A stretch of 64,000 nucleotides of DNA from SIG565 sp045651765. GTDB taxonomy: Bacteria > Bacillota > Clostridia > Oscillospirales > Acutalibacteraceae. Below are positions 47,932 through 57,035 of this stretch, piece by piece. The stretch's first letter is position 1. The number at the start of each line of letters is the position of its first letter. The notes under the pieces are model-generated. The model worked only from the letters and a program-made list of their open reading frames with translations. It was not told where the DNA came from and did no database searches. The stretch lies in contig JAZRSY010000008.1 in NCBI GenBank assembly GCA_045651765.1, positions 198,051-262,050 of the forward strand. Direction: 5' to 3'. The translations under genes and the position numbers were made by a program.

Positions 47932-49737
47932 CTATTCGTCAAGTTTTAACACCGCCATAAAGGCCTCTTGCGGTATTTCAACCGAGCCTAACTTGCGCAT
48001 GCGCTTTTTACCCTCTTTTTGTTTTTCAAGCAACTTCTTTTTACGGGTAATATCGCCGCCGTAGCACTTTGCAAGCACATCTTTGCGCATAGCCTTAACG
48101 GTTTCGCGGGCTATAACCTTGCCGCCCACGGCCACCTGCACAGGCACCTCAAAAAGTTGGCGCGGAATATAATCTTTTAATTTTTCGGCAATGCGGCGCG
48201 CCCTCGAATAAGAATTATCTGAAAATACTATAAACGAAAGGGCATCTACAACATCGCCCGCTATAATTACATCTAACTTAATCAGGTTGGATTTTTGGTA
48301 ATCTTTCATTTCGTAGTCATACGAGGCATAGCCCTTTGTGCGAGATTTTAAGGCGTCAAAAAAGTCGTAAATAATCTCGGCCACAGGCATAATGTAATGA
48401 ATATCTACACGCTCGCCCATATATTTCATATCGGTATATGTTCCGCGGCGCTCTTCACAAAGCTGCATAATTGCCCCCACATAATCACTCGGGCTGTAAA
48501 TATGCACATCGGCCACAGGCTCATATGCCGCCGAGATTATAGCAGGGTCGGGGTAGTTTGTTGGGTTATCAACTTCTATAACCGAGCCGTCGGTTAATTC
48601 GAATTTATAAATAACGCTTGGGGCTGTTGTAATAATGTCAATGTTATATTCACGCTCTAAGCGTTCTTCAATAATTTCCATATGCAAAAGGCCCAAAAAA
48701 CCGCACCTAAATCCAAAGCCCAACGCCTTAGAGGTTTCGGGCTCATATAAAAGCGAGGCATCGTTAAGTTGCAGTTTTTCAAGCGCTTCACGCAAATCTT
48801 GGTACTGTGCACCGTCGGCAGGGTAAATGCCGCAAAACACAACGGGGTTAACCTTGCGGTAGCCTTCAAGCGCGGTTTCTACAGGGTTTTCGGCCAAGGT
48901 TATGGTGTCGCCCACACGGGCGTCGCTAACCGTTTTAATCGACGCCGCCAAATAACCAACCTCGCCGGCCTCTAAAACATCGCAAGGCTCTAAGCAGGTG
49001 GCTTTTTTGCGGCCAATTTCAACAATATCGAACTGTGCGCCGGTAGCCATCATTTTAATGGTGTCGCCGGTTTTTATTTTGCCGCTAACCACCCTGAAAT
49101 AAACAATAACACCCTTATAAGCATCGTAATACGAGTCAAAAATAAGGGCCGAAAGCGGTGCTGTGCGGTCGCATTTTGGGGCGGGAATTTCGGTTACAAT
49201 TTTTTCTAAAACTTCTTCAATATTAATGCCGGTTTTGGCCGAAATCATAGGTGCGTTATCGGCCGGTATGCCAATAATATCTTCGATTTCGTTTTTAACC
49301 CTTTCGGGCTCGGCCGAGGGCAAATCAATTTTATTAATAATGGGCAACAATTCTAACCCGTGGTCGACCGCTAAATAGGTGTTGGCCAGGGTTTGTGCCT
49401 CGATACCCTGCGAAGCATCAACAACAAGCAGCGCCCCTTCACAAGCCGCCAACGAGCGTGAAACTTCGTAGTTAAAGTCAACATGCCCGGGGGTGTCAAT
49501 TAAATTAAGTTCATATTCTTGGCCGTCGGACGCGGTGTAATAAAGGGTTACAGCGTGCGATTTTATGGTAATGCCGCGCTCCCTTTCCAAATCCATACTA
49601 TCTAATATTTGTTCTTCCATATCGCGTTCCGAAACCGAGCTTGTCTTTTCAAGCAGGCGGTCGGCCAATGTGGATTTACCGTGGTCTATATGTGCTATTA
49701 TGCAAAAATTTCTTATATTCTCTTTTGGGAATGACAC
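47932..49737 (-). CDS. lepA: Elongation factor 4 (LepA), back-translocating GTPase
   Basis: This 601-residue translational GTPase has G1 AHIDHGKSTLADRL, G3 DTPGHVDF, G4 NKIDLPSAEP and G5 SAKTG. The C-terminal domain carries the conserved RKKKLLEKQKEGKKRMR end. It acts on ribosomes under stress. The GTG start (49735-49737) has AGGAG upstream. Length is standard. Confidence 0.97.
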   Translation of the reverse strand: MSFPKENIRNFCIIAHIDHGKSTLADRLLEKTSSVSERDMEEQILDSMDLERERGITIKSHAVTLYYTASDGQEYELNLIDTPGHVDFNYEVSRSLAACEGALLVVDASQGIEAQTLANTYLAVDHGLELLPIINKIDLPSAEPERVKNEIEDIIGIPADNAPMISAKTGINIEEVLEKIVTEIPAPKCDRTAPLSALIFDSYYDAYKGVIVYFRVVSGKIKTGDTIKMMATGAQFDIVEIGRKKATCLEPCDVLEAGEVGYLAASIKTVSDARVGDTITLAENPVETALEGYRKVNPVVFCGIYPADGAQYQDLREALEKLQLNDASLLYEPETSKALGFGFRCGFLGLLHMEIIEERLEREYNIDIITTAPSVIYKFELTDGSVIEVDNPTNYPDPAIISAAYEPVADVHIYSPSDYVGAIMQLCEERRGTYTDMKYMGERVDIHYIMPVAEIIYDFFDALKSRTKGYASYDYEMKDYQKSNLIKLDVIIAGDVVDALSFIVFSDNSYSRARRIAEKLKDYIPRQLFEVPVQVAVGGKVIARETVKAMRKDVLAKCYGGDITRKKKLLEKQKEGKKRMRKLGSVEIPQEAFMAVLKLDE

Positions 49738-49770
49738 AAATATATGCTCCTAACCTAAATTATTCATAAT

Positions 49771-49799
49771 ATTTTAACACAAATTTGCAAAATTTACAA
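49771..49799 (-). promoter_or_regulatory. Promoter of lepA
   Basis: Read leftward: TTGTAA (49794-49799), 17-base spacer, TAAAAT (49771-49776). Confidence 0.55.
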
Positions 49800-49812
49800 T
49801 AGTGAGCAATTA

Positions 49813-49841
49813 TTGAAAAATCTAAAATTTTGTGTTATACT
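49813..49841 (+). promoter_or_regulatory. Promoter of the GT2 gene
   Basis: TTGAAA (49813-49818), 17-base spacer, TATACT (49836-49841). Confidence 0.75.
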
Positions 49842-49866
49842 TTAAAAAGTTTAAGGGGGTTTAATT

Positions 49867-50625
49867 ATGAGCGAAAACAACTTTATTACAGCGGCGGTGG
49901 TAACCTATAACGATGCCGAAATTGCCGTTAATGCCATAAAAAGCATAAAAGAAAACACAAAAAAATACCCCGTAAAAACTTTTGTGATTGATAACGCCTC
50001 TAAAACCGACCTGCCCCAACTTGAAAAAATAACCGATGTTTACATTAAAAACACAAAAAATTTGGGTTTTGGCAGTGCTCATAATATGGTTTTAGAACAC
50101 AAAATTGGCAAATATCACGCCGTTGTCAACCCCGACATTACATTGAATGGCGATGTCCTTTCTTATTTGGCCGACGTTTTAGAGGCCAACCCCGACATTT
50201 GTATGATAACCCCAAAAATTTTAAACCATGACGGCACCGAACAAAAATTACCCAAGCAAAACCCCAACTTTAAATACATTTTTTTGGGCCGACTTGCCAA
50301 ACTTGGCGGCGTTTTTAAAAGGGTACGCAACCAATATATAATGGCCAACCATAATTTTGAAGAGCTTACCGACATTAATTTTTGCACTGGTTGCTTTTTT
50401 ATGATTAGGGGCGATGTTTTCAAAAAACTTGGCGGGTTCGACCACAGGTATTTTATGTATATGGAAGATGCCGACCTTACCCGTATGGCAAAAAAATACG
50501 GCCGCACCGTTTTTTGCCCCGATGTTAGCGTTACACACCTTTGGGAACGCGGCAGCGCAAAAAACTTAAAATTGCTTTTTGTGCACCTTAAATCATTTTT
50601 TAAATATGCAGGCAAATGGAAATAA
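49867..50625 (+). CDS. Family 2 glycosyltransferase (rhamnosyltransferase-like)
   Basis: This 252-residue GT-A fold enzyme has AAVVTYNDAEIA at the N-terminus and VIDNASKTD. The nucleotide-sugar site is in VNPDITL, followed by GCFFMIRGDVFKKLGGFD and MYMEDADLTRMAKKYG, the typical rhamnosyltransferase C-terminal block. It probably adds sugars to a wall polysaccharide. AAGGGGG precedes the ATG. It stands alone between lepA and sigK. Confidence 0.9.
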   Translation: MSENNFITAAVVTYNDAEIAVNAIKSIKENTKKYPVKTFVIDNASKTDLPQLEKITDVYIKNTKNLGFGSAHNMVLEHKIGKYHAVVNPDITLNGDVLSYLADVLEANPDICMITPKILNHDGTEQKLPKQNPNFKYIFLGRLAKLGGVFKRVRNQYIMANHNFEELTDINFCTGCFFMIRGDVFKKLGGFDHRYFMYMEDADLTRMAKKYGRTVFCPDVSVTHLWERGSAKNLKLLFVHLKSFFKYAGKWK

Positions 50626-50642
50626 TTTTTATTTATAAGACA

Positions 50643-50679
50643 ATCCCCTTTATTCATATGTTGAATAAGGGGGATTTTT
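50643..50679 (+). terminator. Terminator whose 3' arm supplies the sigK ribosome site
   Basis: ATCCCCTTTATTCA-TATG-TTGAATAAGGGGGAT then TTTTT, directly before the sigK ATG. The AAGGGGG arm is the only candidate Shine-Dalgarno sequence. Confidence 0.7.
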
Positions 50680-51363
50680 ATGTTTTTAAATTTACTTTAT
50701 AAAATTGCATCGAGCATTCTTTATTTAGCGCTGCATGTATCGCCTGTGGGCTCGTTCCCACCACCTTTAAAAAAGGCCGAAGAAGATTTGCTGCTTGAAC
50801 GGTTTAAAAACGGCGATAATAACGCTAAAAACAAATTAATAGAGCATAACTTAAGGTTGGTTGCCCACATTGTAAAAAAATATTACACCGAAACCAATTC
50901 GCAAGACGATTTAATTTCCATTGGCACAATTGGGCTTATTAAGGCGGTATCCACCTTTAAAAGCGACAAGGGCATTCGCCTTGCTACCTATGCCGCAAGG
51001 TGTATAGACAACGAAATTTTAATGTATTTTAGAAATTTAAAAAAATCGGCGCAAGATGTTTATATTTCCGACCCAATAGATACCGACAAAGACGGCAACA
51101 CATTATCGCTCATAGATATTATTGCCGACGACACCGACATTGCCGAGCAAACCAACACCAAAATAATGCTTGGCAAACTTAAAACCATTTTAAACGACGC
51201 CTTAGATGACCGTGAAAAAACCATAATTTGTTACCGCTATGCATTGGGTGGCTGCTCCGAACTTACCCAAAACGAAATCGCCAAAAAACTTAACATTTCG
51301 CGTTCGTATGTATCGCGAATAGAAAAATCGGCCCTGCAAAAATTAAGGGAGTTATTAGAATAA
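50680..51363 (+). CDS. sigK: RNA polymerase sporulation sigma factor SigK
   Basis: This 227-residue sigma factor has an N-terminal pro-like extension (MFLNLLYKIASSILYLALHV), as in pro-SigK. Region 2 is ERFKNGDNNAKNKLIEHNLRLV, then DDLISIGTIGLIKAVSTF; region 4 ends with ISRSYVSRIEKSALQKLREL. SigK directs late mother-cell gene expression in sporulation. The gene is not interrupted by a skin element. The ribosome site lies in the preceding terminator stem. Confidence 0.92.
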   Translation: MFLNLLYKIASSILYLALHVSPVGSFPPPLKKAEEDLLLERFKNGDNNAKNKLIEHNLRLVAHIVKKYYTETNSQDDLISIGTIGLIKAVSTFKSDKGIRLATYAARCIDNEILMYFRNLKKSAQDVYISDPIDTDKDGNTLSLIDIIADDTDIAEQTNTKIMLGKLKTILNDALDDREKTIICYRYALGGCSELTQNEIAKKLNISRSYVSRIEKSALQKLRELLE

Positions 51364-51366
51364 ATA

Positions 51367-51397
51367 AAAAAGGAAGGTGTTGCACCTTCCTTTTTGT
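51367..51397. terminator. Bidirectional terminator between sigK and pckG
   Basis: AAAAAGGAAGGTG-TTG-CACCTTCCTTTTT between convergent genes. Confidence 0.85.
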
Positions 51398-51399
51398 TC

Positions 51400-53178
51400 T
51401 TATTTAAGGCCAGCCTTAAGGTTTTCTAATTGATTGCGTAATTCCTGTGGCAATTTGTCGCCGAACTTTTTGTAATGCTCTTCAATTTCGGCAGCCTCTT
51501 TGGTCCAAATTTCTTTATCAACGGTTAAAATATCCTTAAGGGTATCCATATCCATATCCAAATCGGTTAAATCGATATCTTCCGGCTTCGGAACATAACC
51601 AATAGCGGTTTCGGTGGCATCGGCCTTGCCGTCGCAACGGTCGAGTATCCAGTTAAGAACGCGCATATTGTCGCCAAAACCCGGCCATACGAAGTTGCCT
51701 TCGTCGTCGGTACGGAACCAGTTAACATTAAAGATTTTAGGAGCCTTGTCGCCAAGTTTTTTACCCATTTGTAACCAATGCTCAAAATAATCTGCCATAT
51801 TGTAACCGCAGAATGGGAGCATTGCCATTGGGTCGCGGCGAACTACGCCCACGGCACCGGCAGCAGCAGCGGTTGTTTCACTGGCCATAGCCGAGCCAAC
51901 AAACACGCCGTTTTCCCAGTTTTTAGATTGATATACAAGCGGAGCGCACTTAGCACGGCGGCCGCCAAACACAATTGCCGAAATCGGAACGCCTGCGCCC
52001 TTGTTAAATTCTTCAGAAATGCAGGGGCAATTTTCAGCAGGGGCTGTAAAGCGTGAGTTGGGGTGTGCAGCACAGGTGGATTTATCTGCCTTGTCAAACT
52101 TAGAGGCATCCCATGGGTTGCCCTTCCAATCCAATGCATTTTCGGGCAGATTTTTATTTAAACCTTCCCACCAAACTGTGTTATTGTTAAGGTCTAAAGC
52201 CACGTTTGTGAAAATTGTGCCTTTTTTGGTCGACTCAAGAGCATTAAAGTTAGATTTTTCGTTGGTGCCTGGGGCAACGCCAAAGAAACCGTTTTCGGGG
52301 TTAATGGCGTAAAGTCTGCCGTCGGGGCCGATGCGCATCCAAGCAATGTCGTCGCCAACGGTCCAAACCTTGTAACCTTTTTTGCGTAAATATTCGGGTG
52401 GAATAAGCATTGCAAGGTTGGTTTTGCCGCAAGCCGATGGGAATGCAGCCGCAATATATTTAACTTCGCCTTGTGGGTTTTCAAGACCTAAAATGAGCAT
52501 ATGCTCGGCCATCCAACCCTCTTTCCAACCTTGGTAAGAAGCAATACGAAGCGCAAAGCATTTTTTACCAAGCAATACGTTGCCGCCGTAGCCCGAGTTA
52601 ACCGAAATAATTGTGTTATCTTCGGGGAAGTGGCAAATGTAGCGGTTTTCGGGGTCAACCTGGCATCTTGAGTGTAAACCGCGTACCCAGTCGTTGCTGT
52701 CGCCCAAAACTTCAAGAACCTTTTTGTCAACACGGGTCATAATAAGCATGTTAAGCACAACATAAACCGAATCGGTAACCTCAATGCCTATTTTAGCCAA
52801 AGGTGAGCCAATCGGACCCATGGAATAAGGAATAATATACATTGTGCGGCCTTGGTAACTGCCACGGGCAATGTTATAAAGTTTTTCATACATCTGATTG
52901 GGGTCGCACCAGTTGTTAGTTGGGCCGGCATCTTCTTTTTTGCTTGTGCAAATAAAGGTGCGGTCTTCTACACGGGCAACGTCGTTGGGGTTGGTGCGGT
53001 GCAAATAGCAATCAGGCAATAATTCTTGGTTAAGCTTAAAAAGTTCGCCTGTCCTAACAGCCTCGGCACGAAGTTCTTCGGTTTGCTCTTTAGAACCATC
53101 TATCCAAACAACGTTATCAGGTTGTAGTAGTTCCTTCATTTCGTCGAGCCATTTTAAAACGGTTTTGTTTTTTGTCAT
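51400..53178 (-). CDS. pckG: Phosphoenolpyruvate carboxykinase (GTP)
   Basis: This 592-residue enzyme interconverts oxaloacetate and PEP with GTP/GDP. The P-loop FPSACGKTNLAML, the metal/active-site Cys stretch, and GVPISAIVFGGRRAKCAPLV in pieces are typical of the GTP family. Together with the malic enzyme and malate-type dehydrogenase at 58-60 kb it handles C4/C3 acid interconversion. AGGAG precedes the ATG. Confidence 0.96.
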   Translation of the reverse strand: MTKNKTVLKWLDEMKELLQPDNVVWIDGSKEQTEELRAEAVRTGELFKLNQELLPDCYLHRTNPNDVARVEDRTFICTSKKEDAGPTNNWCDPNQMYEKLYNIARGSYQGRTMYIIPYSMGPIGSPLAKIGIEVTDSVYVVLNMLIMTRVDKKVLEVLGDSNDWVRGLHSRCQVDPENRYICHFPEDNTIISVNSGYGGNVLLGKKCFALRIASYQGWKEGWMAEHMLILGLENPQGEVKYIAAAFPSACGKTNLAMLIPPEYLRKKGYKVWTVGDDIAWMRIGPDGRLYAINPENGFFGVAPGTNEKSNFNALESTKKGTIFTNVALDLNNNTVWWEGLNKNLPENALDWKGNPWDASKFDKADKSTCAAHPNSRFTAPAENCPCISEEFNKGAGVPISAIVFGGRRAKCAPLVYQSKNWENGVFVGSAMASETTAAAAGAVGVVRRDPMAMLPFCGYNMADYFEHWLQMGKKLGDKAPKIFNVNWFRTDDEGNFVWPGFGDNMRVLNWILDRCDGKADATETAIGYVPKPEDIDLTDLDMDMDTLKDILTVDKEIWTKEAAEIEEHYKKFGDKLPQELRNQLENLKAGLK

Positions 53179-53233
53179 TATTAAAACACTCCTATAAATT
53201 GTTCCGAAAATATTGTTTTTCGGTTTTTTAAAA

Positions 53234-53262
53234 ATTATACCTTAAAACTGTAATTTAATCAA
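53234..53262 (-). promoter_or_regulatory. Promoter of pckG
   Basis: Read leftward: TTGATT (53257-53262), 17-base spacer, TATAAT (53234-53239). Confidence 0.75.
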
Positions 53263-53289
53263 TACAATTATGAAAAATTTAACAGTTTT

Positions 53290-53571
53290 TTAAGATTTTT
53301 TAAGCTCGCGCTCTAACCAAATGGCGCCAATATCCATGGCTTCATATAACCCGGTTTTTTCGCTGGTTTTTATGATGCGTTCTTTGGCGGCAATTTCGGT
53401 ATCCGAAAGCATTAATAGAACCTTTACCTTGTCGGCAATTTCAAGGTTGCCTTCCTTTTTGGTTGAAAGAATCTCAAGTTTAATAACATATTTTTCCGAC
53501 ATATCTCCATAGTAAATCTCGTTACCGTGGCGAACAAGCGGTTTGCCTTTATACATTAAAAAATCGGCCAT
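53290..53571 (-). CDS. Conserved small protein of unknown function
   Basis: This 93-residue cytoplasmic protein has a beta-rich first half (FLMYKGKPLVRHGNEIYYGD) and a helical end (AMDIGAIWLERELKK). It has a strong promoter and an AGGAGG ribosome site. No motif or family recognised. It lies between pckG and glyQS and ends 28 bases before the pckG promoter. Confidence 0.65.
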   Translation of the reverse strand: MADFLMYKGKPLVRHGNEIYYGDMSEKYVIKLEILSTKKEGNLEIADKVKVLLMLSDTEIAAKERIIKTSEKTGLYEAMDIGAIWLERELKKS

Positions 53572-53658
53572 TACATAACCCTCCTGATTTTTGTTGTTAA
53601 ACCAAACGCAATACTTTTATAAATGGTTTGGCAATTTTTGTGAAATCATTCATACCTT

Positions 53659-53687
53659 AGTATATATTATTAAAAAAAATATGTCAA
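53659..53687 (-). promoter_or_regulatory. Promoter of the 93-residue protein gene
   Basis: Read leftward: TTGACA (53682-53687), 17-base spacer, TATACT (53659-53664). Confidence 0.8.
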
Positions 53688-53726
53688 GAATTTATACCTT
53701 TTAAAAATAACTAAAAACTATTGTAC

Positions 53727-53760
53727 TTGACTTTTCGCTTGGGTTTTTATATATTATAAT
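53727..53760 (+). promoter_or_regulatory. Promoter of glyQS
   Basis: TTGACT (53727-53732) with either TATATT after 17 bases (53750-53755) or TATAAT after 22 (53755-53760). The leader is short and no T-box is visible. Confidence 0.6.
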
Positions 53761-53792
53761 AAGGAAAATATCGCACAGGAGGCGTAATTAAT

Positions 53793-55184
53793 ATGGATAA
53801 CAGCAAAAAAACAATGGAAACCATTGTAAATTTAGCCAAAGGTCGCGGCTTTGTTTACCCCGGCAGCGAAATTTACGGTGGTCTTGCAAACTCTTGGGAC
53901 TACGGCCCCTTGGGTGTAGAGCTTAAAAACAATGTTAAAAAAGCTTGGTGGAAAAAATTCGTGCAAGAAAGCCCTTATAATGTAGGGTTAGACAGCGCAA
54001 TCATAATGAACCGTGAAACCTGGGTGGCTTCGGGCCACTTGGGTGGTTTCTCTGATCCGTTAATGGATTGTAAGGTTTGTAAAACCCGCCACCGTGCCGA
54101 TAAATTAATTGAAGATTATGTTGCCGAGAATAATTTATCCGACAACCCTGCCGGCTTTAGTGACGAGCAGATGTACAACTATATTAAAGAGCATGGCATT
54201 GTGTGCCCTTCTTGCGGTTCGTCCGATTTTACCGACATTCGCAAATTTAACCTTATGTTTAAAACCTTCCAGGGCGTTACCGAAGACAGCGCCGCTACTT
54301 TATATTTACGCCCCGAGACCGCACAGGGAATTTTTGTAAACTTTAAAAATATTCAGCGCACAACCCGCAAAAAAATCCCGTTTGGTGTTGGTCAAATAGG
54401 TAAGTCGTTCCGCAACGAGATTACCCCCGGTAACTTCACCTTCCGCACACGCGAGTTCGAGCAAATGGAACTTGAGTTCTTCTGCAAACCCGGCACCGAC
54501 CTTGAGTGGTTTGATTTTTGGCGTGGATATTGCCGCGACTGGCTCTTAAACCTTGGCATGAAGGCCGAAAATTTAAGACTGCGCGACCACGATAAAGATG
54601 AACTCTGCTTCTATTCTAAAGCTACTACCGACTTTGAATTTTTATTCCCGTTTGGTTGGGGCGAATTATGGGGTGTTGCCGACCGTACCGATTACGATTT
54701 ATCGCAACATTCTGAACACAGTGGCGAAGATATGGTTTATTTTGACCAAGAAACAGGCGAAAAATATGTGCCTTATGTTGTAGAGCCTTCTTTAGGCGCC
54801 GACCGTGTAACACTTGCATTCTTGTGCGATGCTTATGACGAAGAAACCGACGAAAAGGGCGAAACCCGCACAGTATTAAGGTTGCACCCTGCATTATCTC
54901 CCTTTAAGGCTGCAGTGTTGCCTCTTTCTAAAAAGTTAAGCGCCAATGCAACTCAGGTTTACAGCCGTTTGGCCAAAAAGTTTATGGTTGATTTTGACGA
55001 TGCCGGCTCTATTGGTAAGCGCTACCGCAGGCAAGACGAAATCGGAACCCCGCTTTGCATTACCTACGATTTCGAATCCGAAACCGACGGTTGCGTAACC
55101 GTAAGGGACCGCGACACAATGCAACAGGTTCGCATTAGCATAGACGATTTAGAACAATACATTGAAAACAAAATAGAATTTTAA
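53793..55184 (+). CDS. glyQS: Glycyl-tRNA synthetase, single-chain alpha2 type
   Basis: This 463-residue class II synthetase has RGFVYPGSEIYGGLANSWDYGPLG in the N-terminal part and a Cys-rich insertion (CKVCKTRH, CPSCGSS) that likely binds zinc. Motif 2 is IGKSFRNEITPGNFTFRTREFEQME and motif 3 ends in SLGADRVTLAFL. CAGGAGG precedes the ATG. The presence of this form rather than GlyQ/GlyS fits Firmicutes. No riboswitch or T-box seen in its leader. Confidence 0.96.
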   Translation: MDNSKKTMETIVNLAKGRGFVYPGSEIYGGLANSWDYGPLGVELKNNVKKAWWKKFVQESPYNVGLDSAIIMNRETWVASGHLGGFSDPLMDCKVCKTRHRADKLIEDYVAENNLSDNPAGFSDEQMYNYIKEHGIVCPSCGSSDFTDIRKFNLMFKTFQGVTEDSAATLYLRPETAQGIFVNFKNIQRTTRKKIPFGVGQIGKSFRNEITPGNFTFRTREFEQMELEFFCKPGTDLEWFDFWRGYCRDWLLNLGMKAENLRLRDHDKDELCFYSKATTDFEFLFPFGWGELWGVADRTDYDLSQHSEHSGEDMVYFDQETGEKYVPYVVEPSLGADRVTLAFLCDAYDEETDEKGETRTVLRLHPALSPFKAAVLPLSKKLSANATQVYSRLAKKFMVDFDDAGSIGKRYRRQDEIGTPLCITYDFESETDGCVTVRDRDTMQQVRISIDDLEQYIENKIEF

Positions 55185-55201
55185 TTACAACAAAAATTCT
55201 A

Positions 55202-55231
55202 TTGACTTTTATATGCCCCTTAGAGTATAAT
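55202..55231 (+). promoter_or_regulatory. Promoter of the rpmH operon
   Basis: TTGACT (55202-55207), 18-base spacer, TATAAT (55226-55231). A 7-bp inverted repeat CCCCTTA/TAAGGGG brackets the -10. Confidence 0.8.
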
Positions 55232-55314
55232 TGGTTCGATAGACTATAAGGGGTATTATCCGCATTATAGTTAAAAAGAAGTAAATATGGCTTAGTTTAA
55301 AGGAGGTTAAAGCA

Positions 55315-55449
55315 ATGAAAAGAACTTACCAGCCTAAAAAAATTCACCGCAAAAAAGAACACGGCTTTTTAAAAAGAATGGCTACAGCCAACGGCAGAAA
55401 AGTATTAGCACGCCGCAGGGCTAAGGGCAGAAAGCAGCTCAGCTATTAA
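55315..55449 (+). CDS. rpmH: 50S ribosomal protein L34
   Basis: This 44-residue, very basic protein reads MKRTYQPKKIHRKKEHGF, then KRMATANGRKVLARRRAKGR, the standard L34 sequence. AAAGGAGG precedes the ATG. It is too short for most gene finders. It starts the rpmH-rnpA-yidD-yidC-jag cluster, normally placed near oriC. Confidence 0.97.
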   Translation: MKRTYQPKKIHRKKEHGFLKRMATANGRKVLARRRAKGRKQLSY

Positions 55450-55453
55450 TTAT

Positions 55454-55480
55454 AAGCCACTTTAAAAGGGTGGCTTTTCC
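55454..55480 (+). terminator. Attenuator-like hairpin between rpmH and rnpA
   Basis: AAGCCAC / GTGGCTT with a 9-base interior and TTTTCC tail. Partial termination would give more L34 than RNase P protein. Confidence 0.55.
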
Positions 55481-55499
55481 TTTTTAAAAGGTAAAAGTT

Positions 55500-55841
55500 A
55501 TGACAGAAAAATTAAAACTAAACAAAGAATTCCGCCGCACATACGGTCGTGGTAAAAGTGTTGTTAACCACGCCTTAGTTTGTTATATTTTGCATTGCGG
55601 CGGCAACAACATTCGCTATGGCATAACGGTCAGCAAAAAACTAGGCAAGGCAGTAAAGCGAAACAGGGCAAAAAGGCTTATAACAGCGGCATTTAGGGCT
55701 GTTAGTGCCAATGTAAAGCCCGGCACGCAGGTTGTTTTTGTTGCAAGGTCGGCCATTTTCAACCAAAAGAGCCAACAAATTGCACAAACAATGCGTTCAA
55801 GTTTTATTTCTGCAGGCGCGTGGGAAGAATATGATAGGTAA
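55500..55841 (+). CDS. rnpA: Ribonuclease P protein component
   Basis: This 113-residue basic protein has RFRRTYGRGKSV-like FRRTYGRGKSVVNH and the RNR motif KAVKRNRAKRLITAAFR. It binds the RNase P RNA encoded at 61.5 kb to mature tRNA 5' ends. The 3' end overlaps yidD by 11 bases. AAAAGG lies upstream of the ATG. Confidence 0.96.
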   Translation: MTEKLKLNKEFRRTYGRGKSVVNHALVCYILHCGGNNIRYGITVSKKLGKAVKRNRAKRLITAAFRAVSANVKPGTQVVFVARSAIFNQKSQQIAQTMRSSFISAGAWEEYDR

Positions 55842-56064
55842 ATTTTTAATTTTTTTAATTAACATTTATAAAAAATTTATTTCTCCGCTAAAAAAACCGT
55901 GCTGCAGGTTTATTCCGTCTTGCTCAAGTTACGCTGTCGAGGCCATAAAGGTTCACGGTGCGTTATACGGTACAATACTGTCGGTTTGGCGAATTTTACG
56001 GTGCAATCCATTCTGCCGCGGCGGGTACGACCCTGTACCCAAAAAGAAATCTAAAGGAAGTTAG
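55831..56064 (+). CDS. yidD: Membrane protein insertion efficiency factor YidD
   Basis: This 77-residue protein has FINIYKKFISPLKKP-like start, then CCRFIPSCSSYAVEAIKVHG and RCNPFCRGGYDPVP, the standard Cys motifs. It is thought to assist YidC. The ATG at 55831 lies inside rnpA; the longer in-frame extension from 55732 is an rnpA shadow. yidC follows four bases later. Confidence 0.95.
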   Translation: MIGKFLIFLINIYKKFISPLKKPCCRFIPSCSSYAVEAIKVHGALYGTILSVWRILRCNPFCRGGYDPVPKKKSKGS

Positions 56065-56068
56065 ATTA

Positions 56069-57004
56069 ATGACAGCTATTTTTGATATTATAAACAAATA
56101 CATTTTATCTTATGTGATGCGTTTTATAATGGCAATTTGCAACAACAATTTTGCCGTTACAATTGTAATTTTTACAATTTTTATTAATGCTTTATTAATA
56201 CCGCTAAGCATAAAGAGCCAAAAAACTTCGGTTCAACAAATTAAAATTAAACCAAAGTTAGATGAACTTAAGAAAAAATACGGCGATGACCGCCAAAAAT
56301 TTGCTGCCGCACAACAAAAACTTTACCAAGATGAACAGGTTTCTATGTCGGGCGGTTGTCTACCCATGATTATAAGGCTTATTTTTTTAATGAGCATTTA
56401 TTACCTTATAACCAAACCGCTTTCTTACCTTACAAACATTGGGGCCGAAACCATTAACGGTGTTATAAACGGCCTTAAAAATTTGGGTTATATTGCCAAC
56501 ACAACATATTCGCCCGAACTTAAAGTTTTTGAATTTATTAAAAACCCCGAAAATATTGCCGCCATTTCTGACGAAACCTTAAAAGCAGGTGTGTTAGAGG
56601 TGCAAAAGCAAACTGCAGGCATGAATTTTAGCCTTTTTGGTATAGATTTAACCGCAACACCACAGTTTTCTTTTAATTTTTCCGAGGCAAATATTTTATG
56701 GGTTATTCCCGTTATTGCGTTTTTGGCAGCGTTTGTTGCAGGTTTAATTTCCACAAAACTGCAAAAATCCATTAACCCCGATGCACCCAACATGGCTGCC
56801 ATGAACCTTATTATGCCGTTTTTCTCAATGTATATCGCATTTAAAGCACCCTGTGGCTTAGGCTTTTATTGGGCTTGCTCAAGCTTAATTTCGGGTCTTG
56901 TTCAGGCAGGCGTGCAGTATTTTTACAGCCCATATAAAATGATAGCAAATGAAAGGGCTAAAAACTTAATAAAAGTAAACGAAACAGAAAGCAAGAAGCT
57001 GTAA
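56069..57004 (+). CDS. yidC: Membrane protein insertase YidC/OxaA (SpoIIIJ)
   Basis: This 311-residue insertase has five to six helices. NNNFAVTIVIFTIFINALLIP begins the conserved core, followed by the coiled QQIKIKPKLDELKKKYGDD region and GLGFYWACSSLISGLVQ. AAGGAAG precedes the ATG at 56069. An upstream ATG at 55958 overlaps yidD and is rejected. It has no lipoprotein Cys, unlike B. subtilis SpoIIIJ. Confidence 0.95.
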   Translation: MTAIFDIINKYILSYVMRFIMAICNNNFAVTIVIFTIFINALLIPLSIKSQKTSVQQIKIKPKLDELKKKYGDDRQKFAAAQQKLYQDEQVSMSGGCLPMIIRLIFLMSIYYLITKPLSYLTNIGAETINGVINGLKNLGYIANTTYSPELKVFEFIKNPENIAAISDETLKAGVLEVQKQTAGMNFSLFGIDLTATPQFSFNFSEANILWVIPVIAFLAAFVAGLISTKLQKSINPDAPNMAAMNLIMPFFSMYIAFKAPCGLGFYWACSSLISGLVQAGVQYFYSPYKMIANERAKNLIKVNETESKKL

Positions 57005-57035
57005 TCAGCGTTAGATTATATAAGGAGGGTTATCC

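Noticed and set aside
53640..53793. T-box leader for glyQS
   Set aside because: The leader is too short and lacks the conserved T-box core sequence; only a plain promoter is visible.
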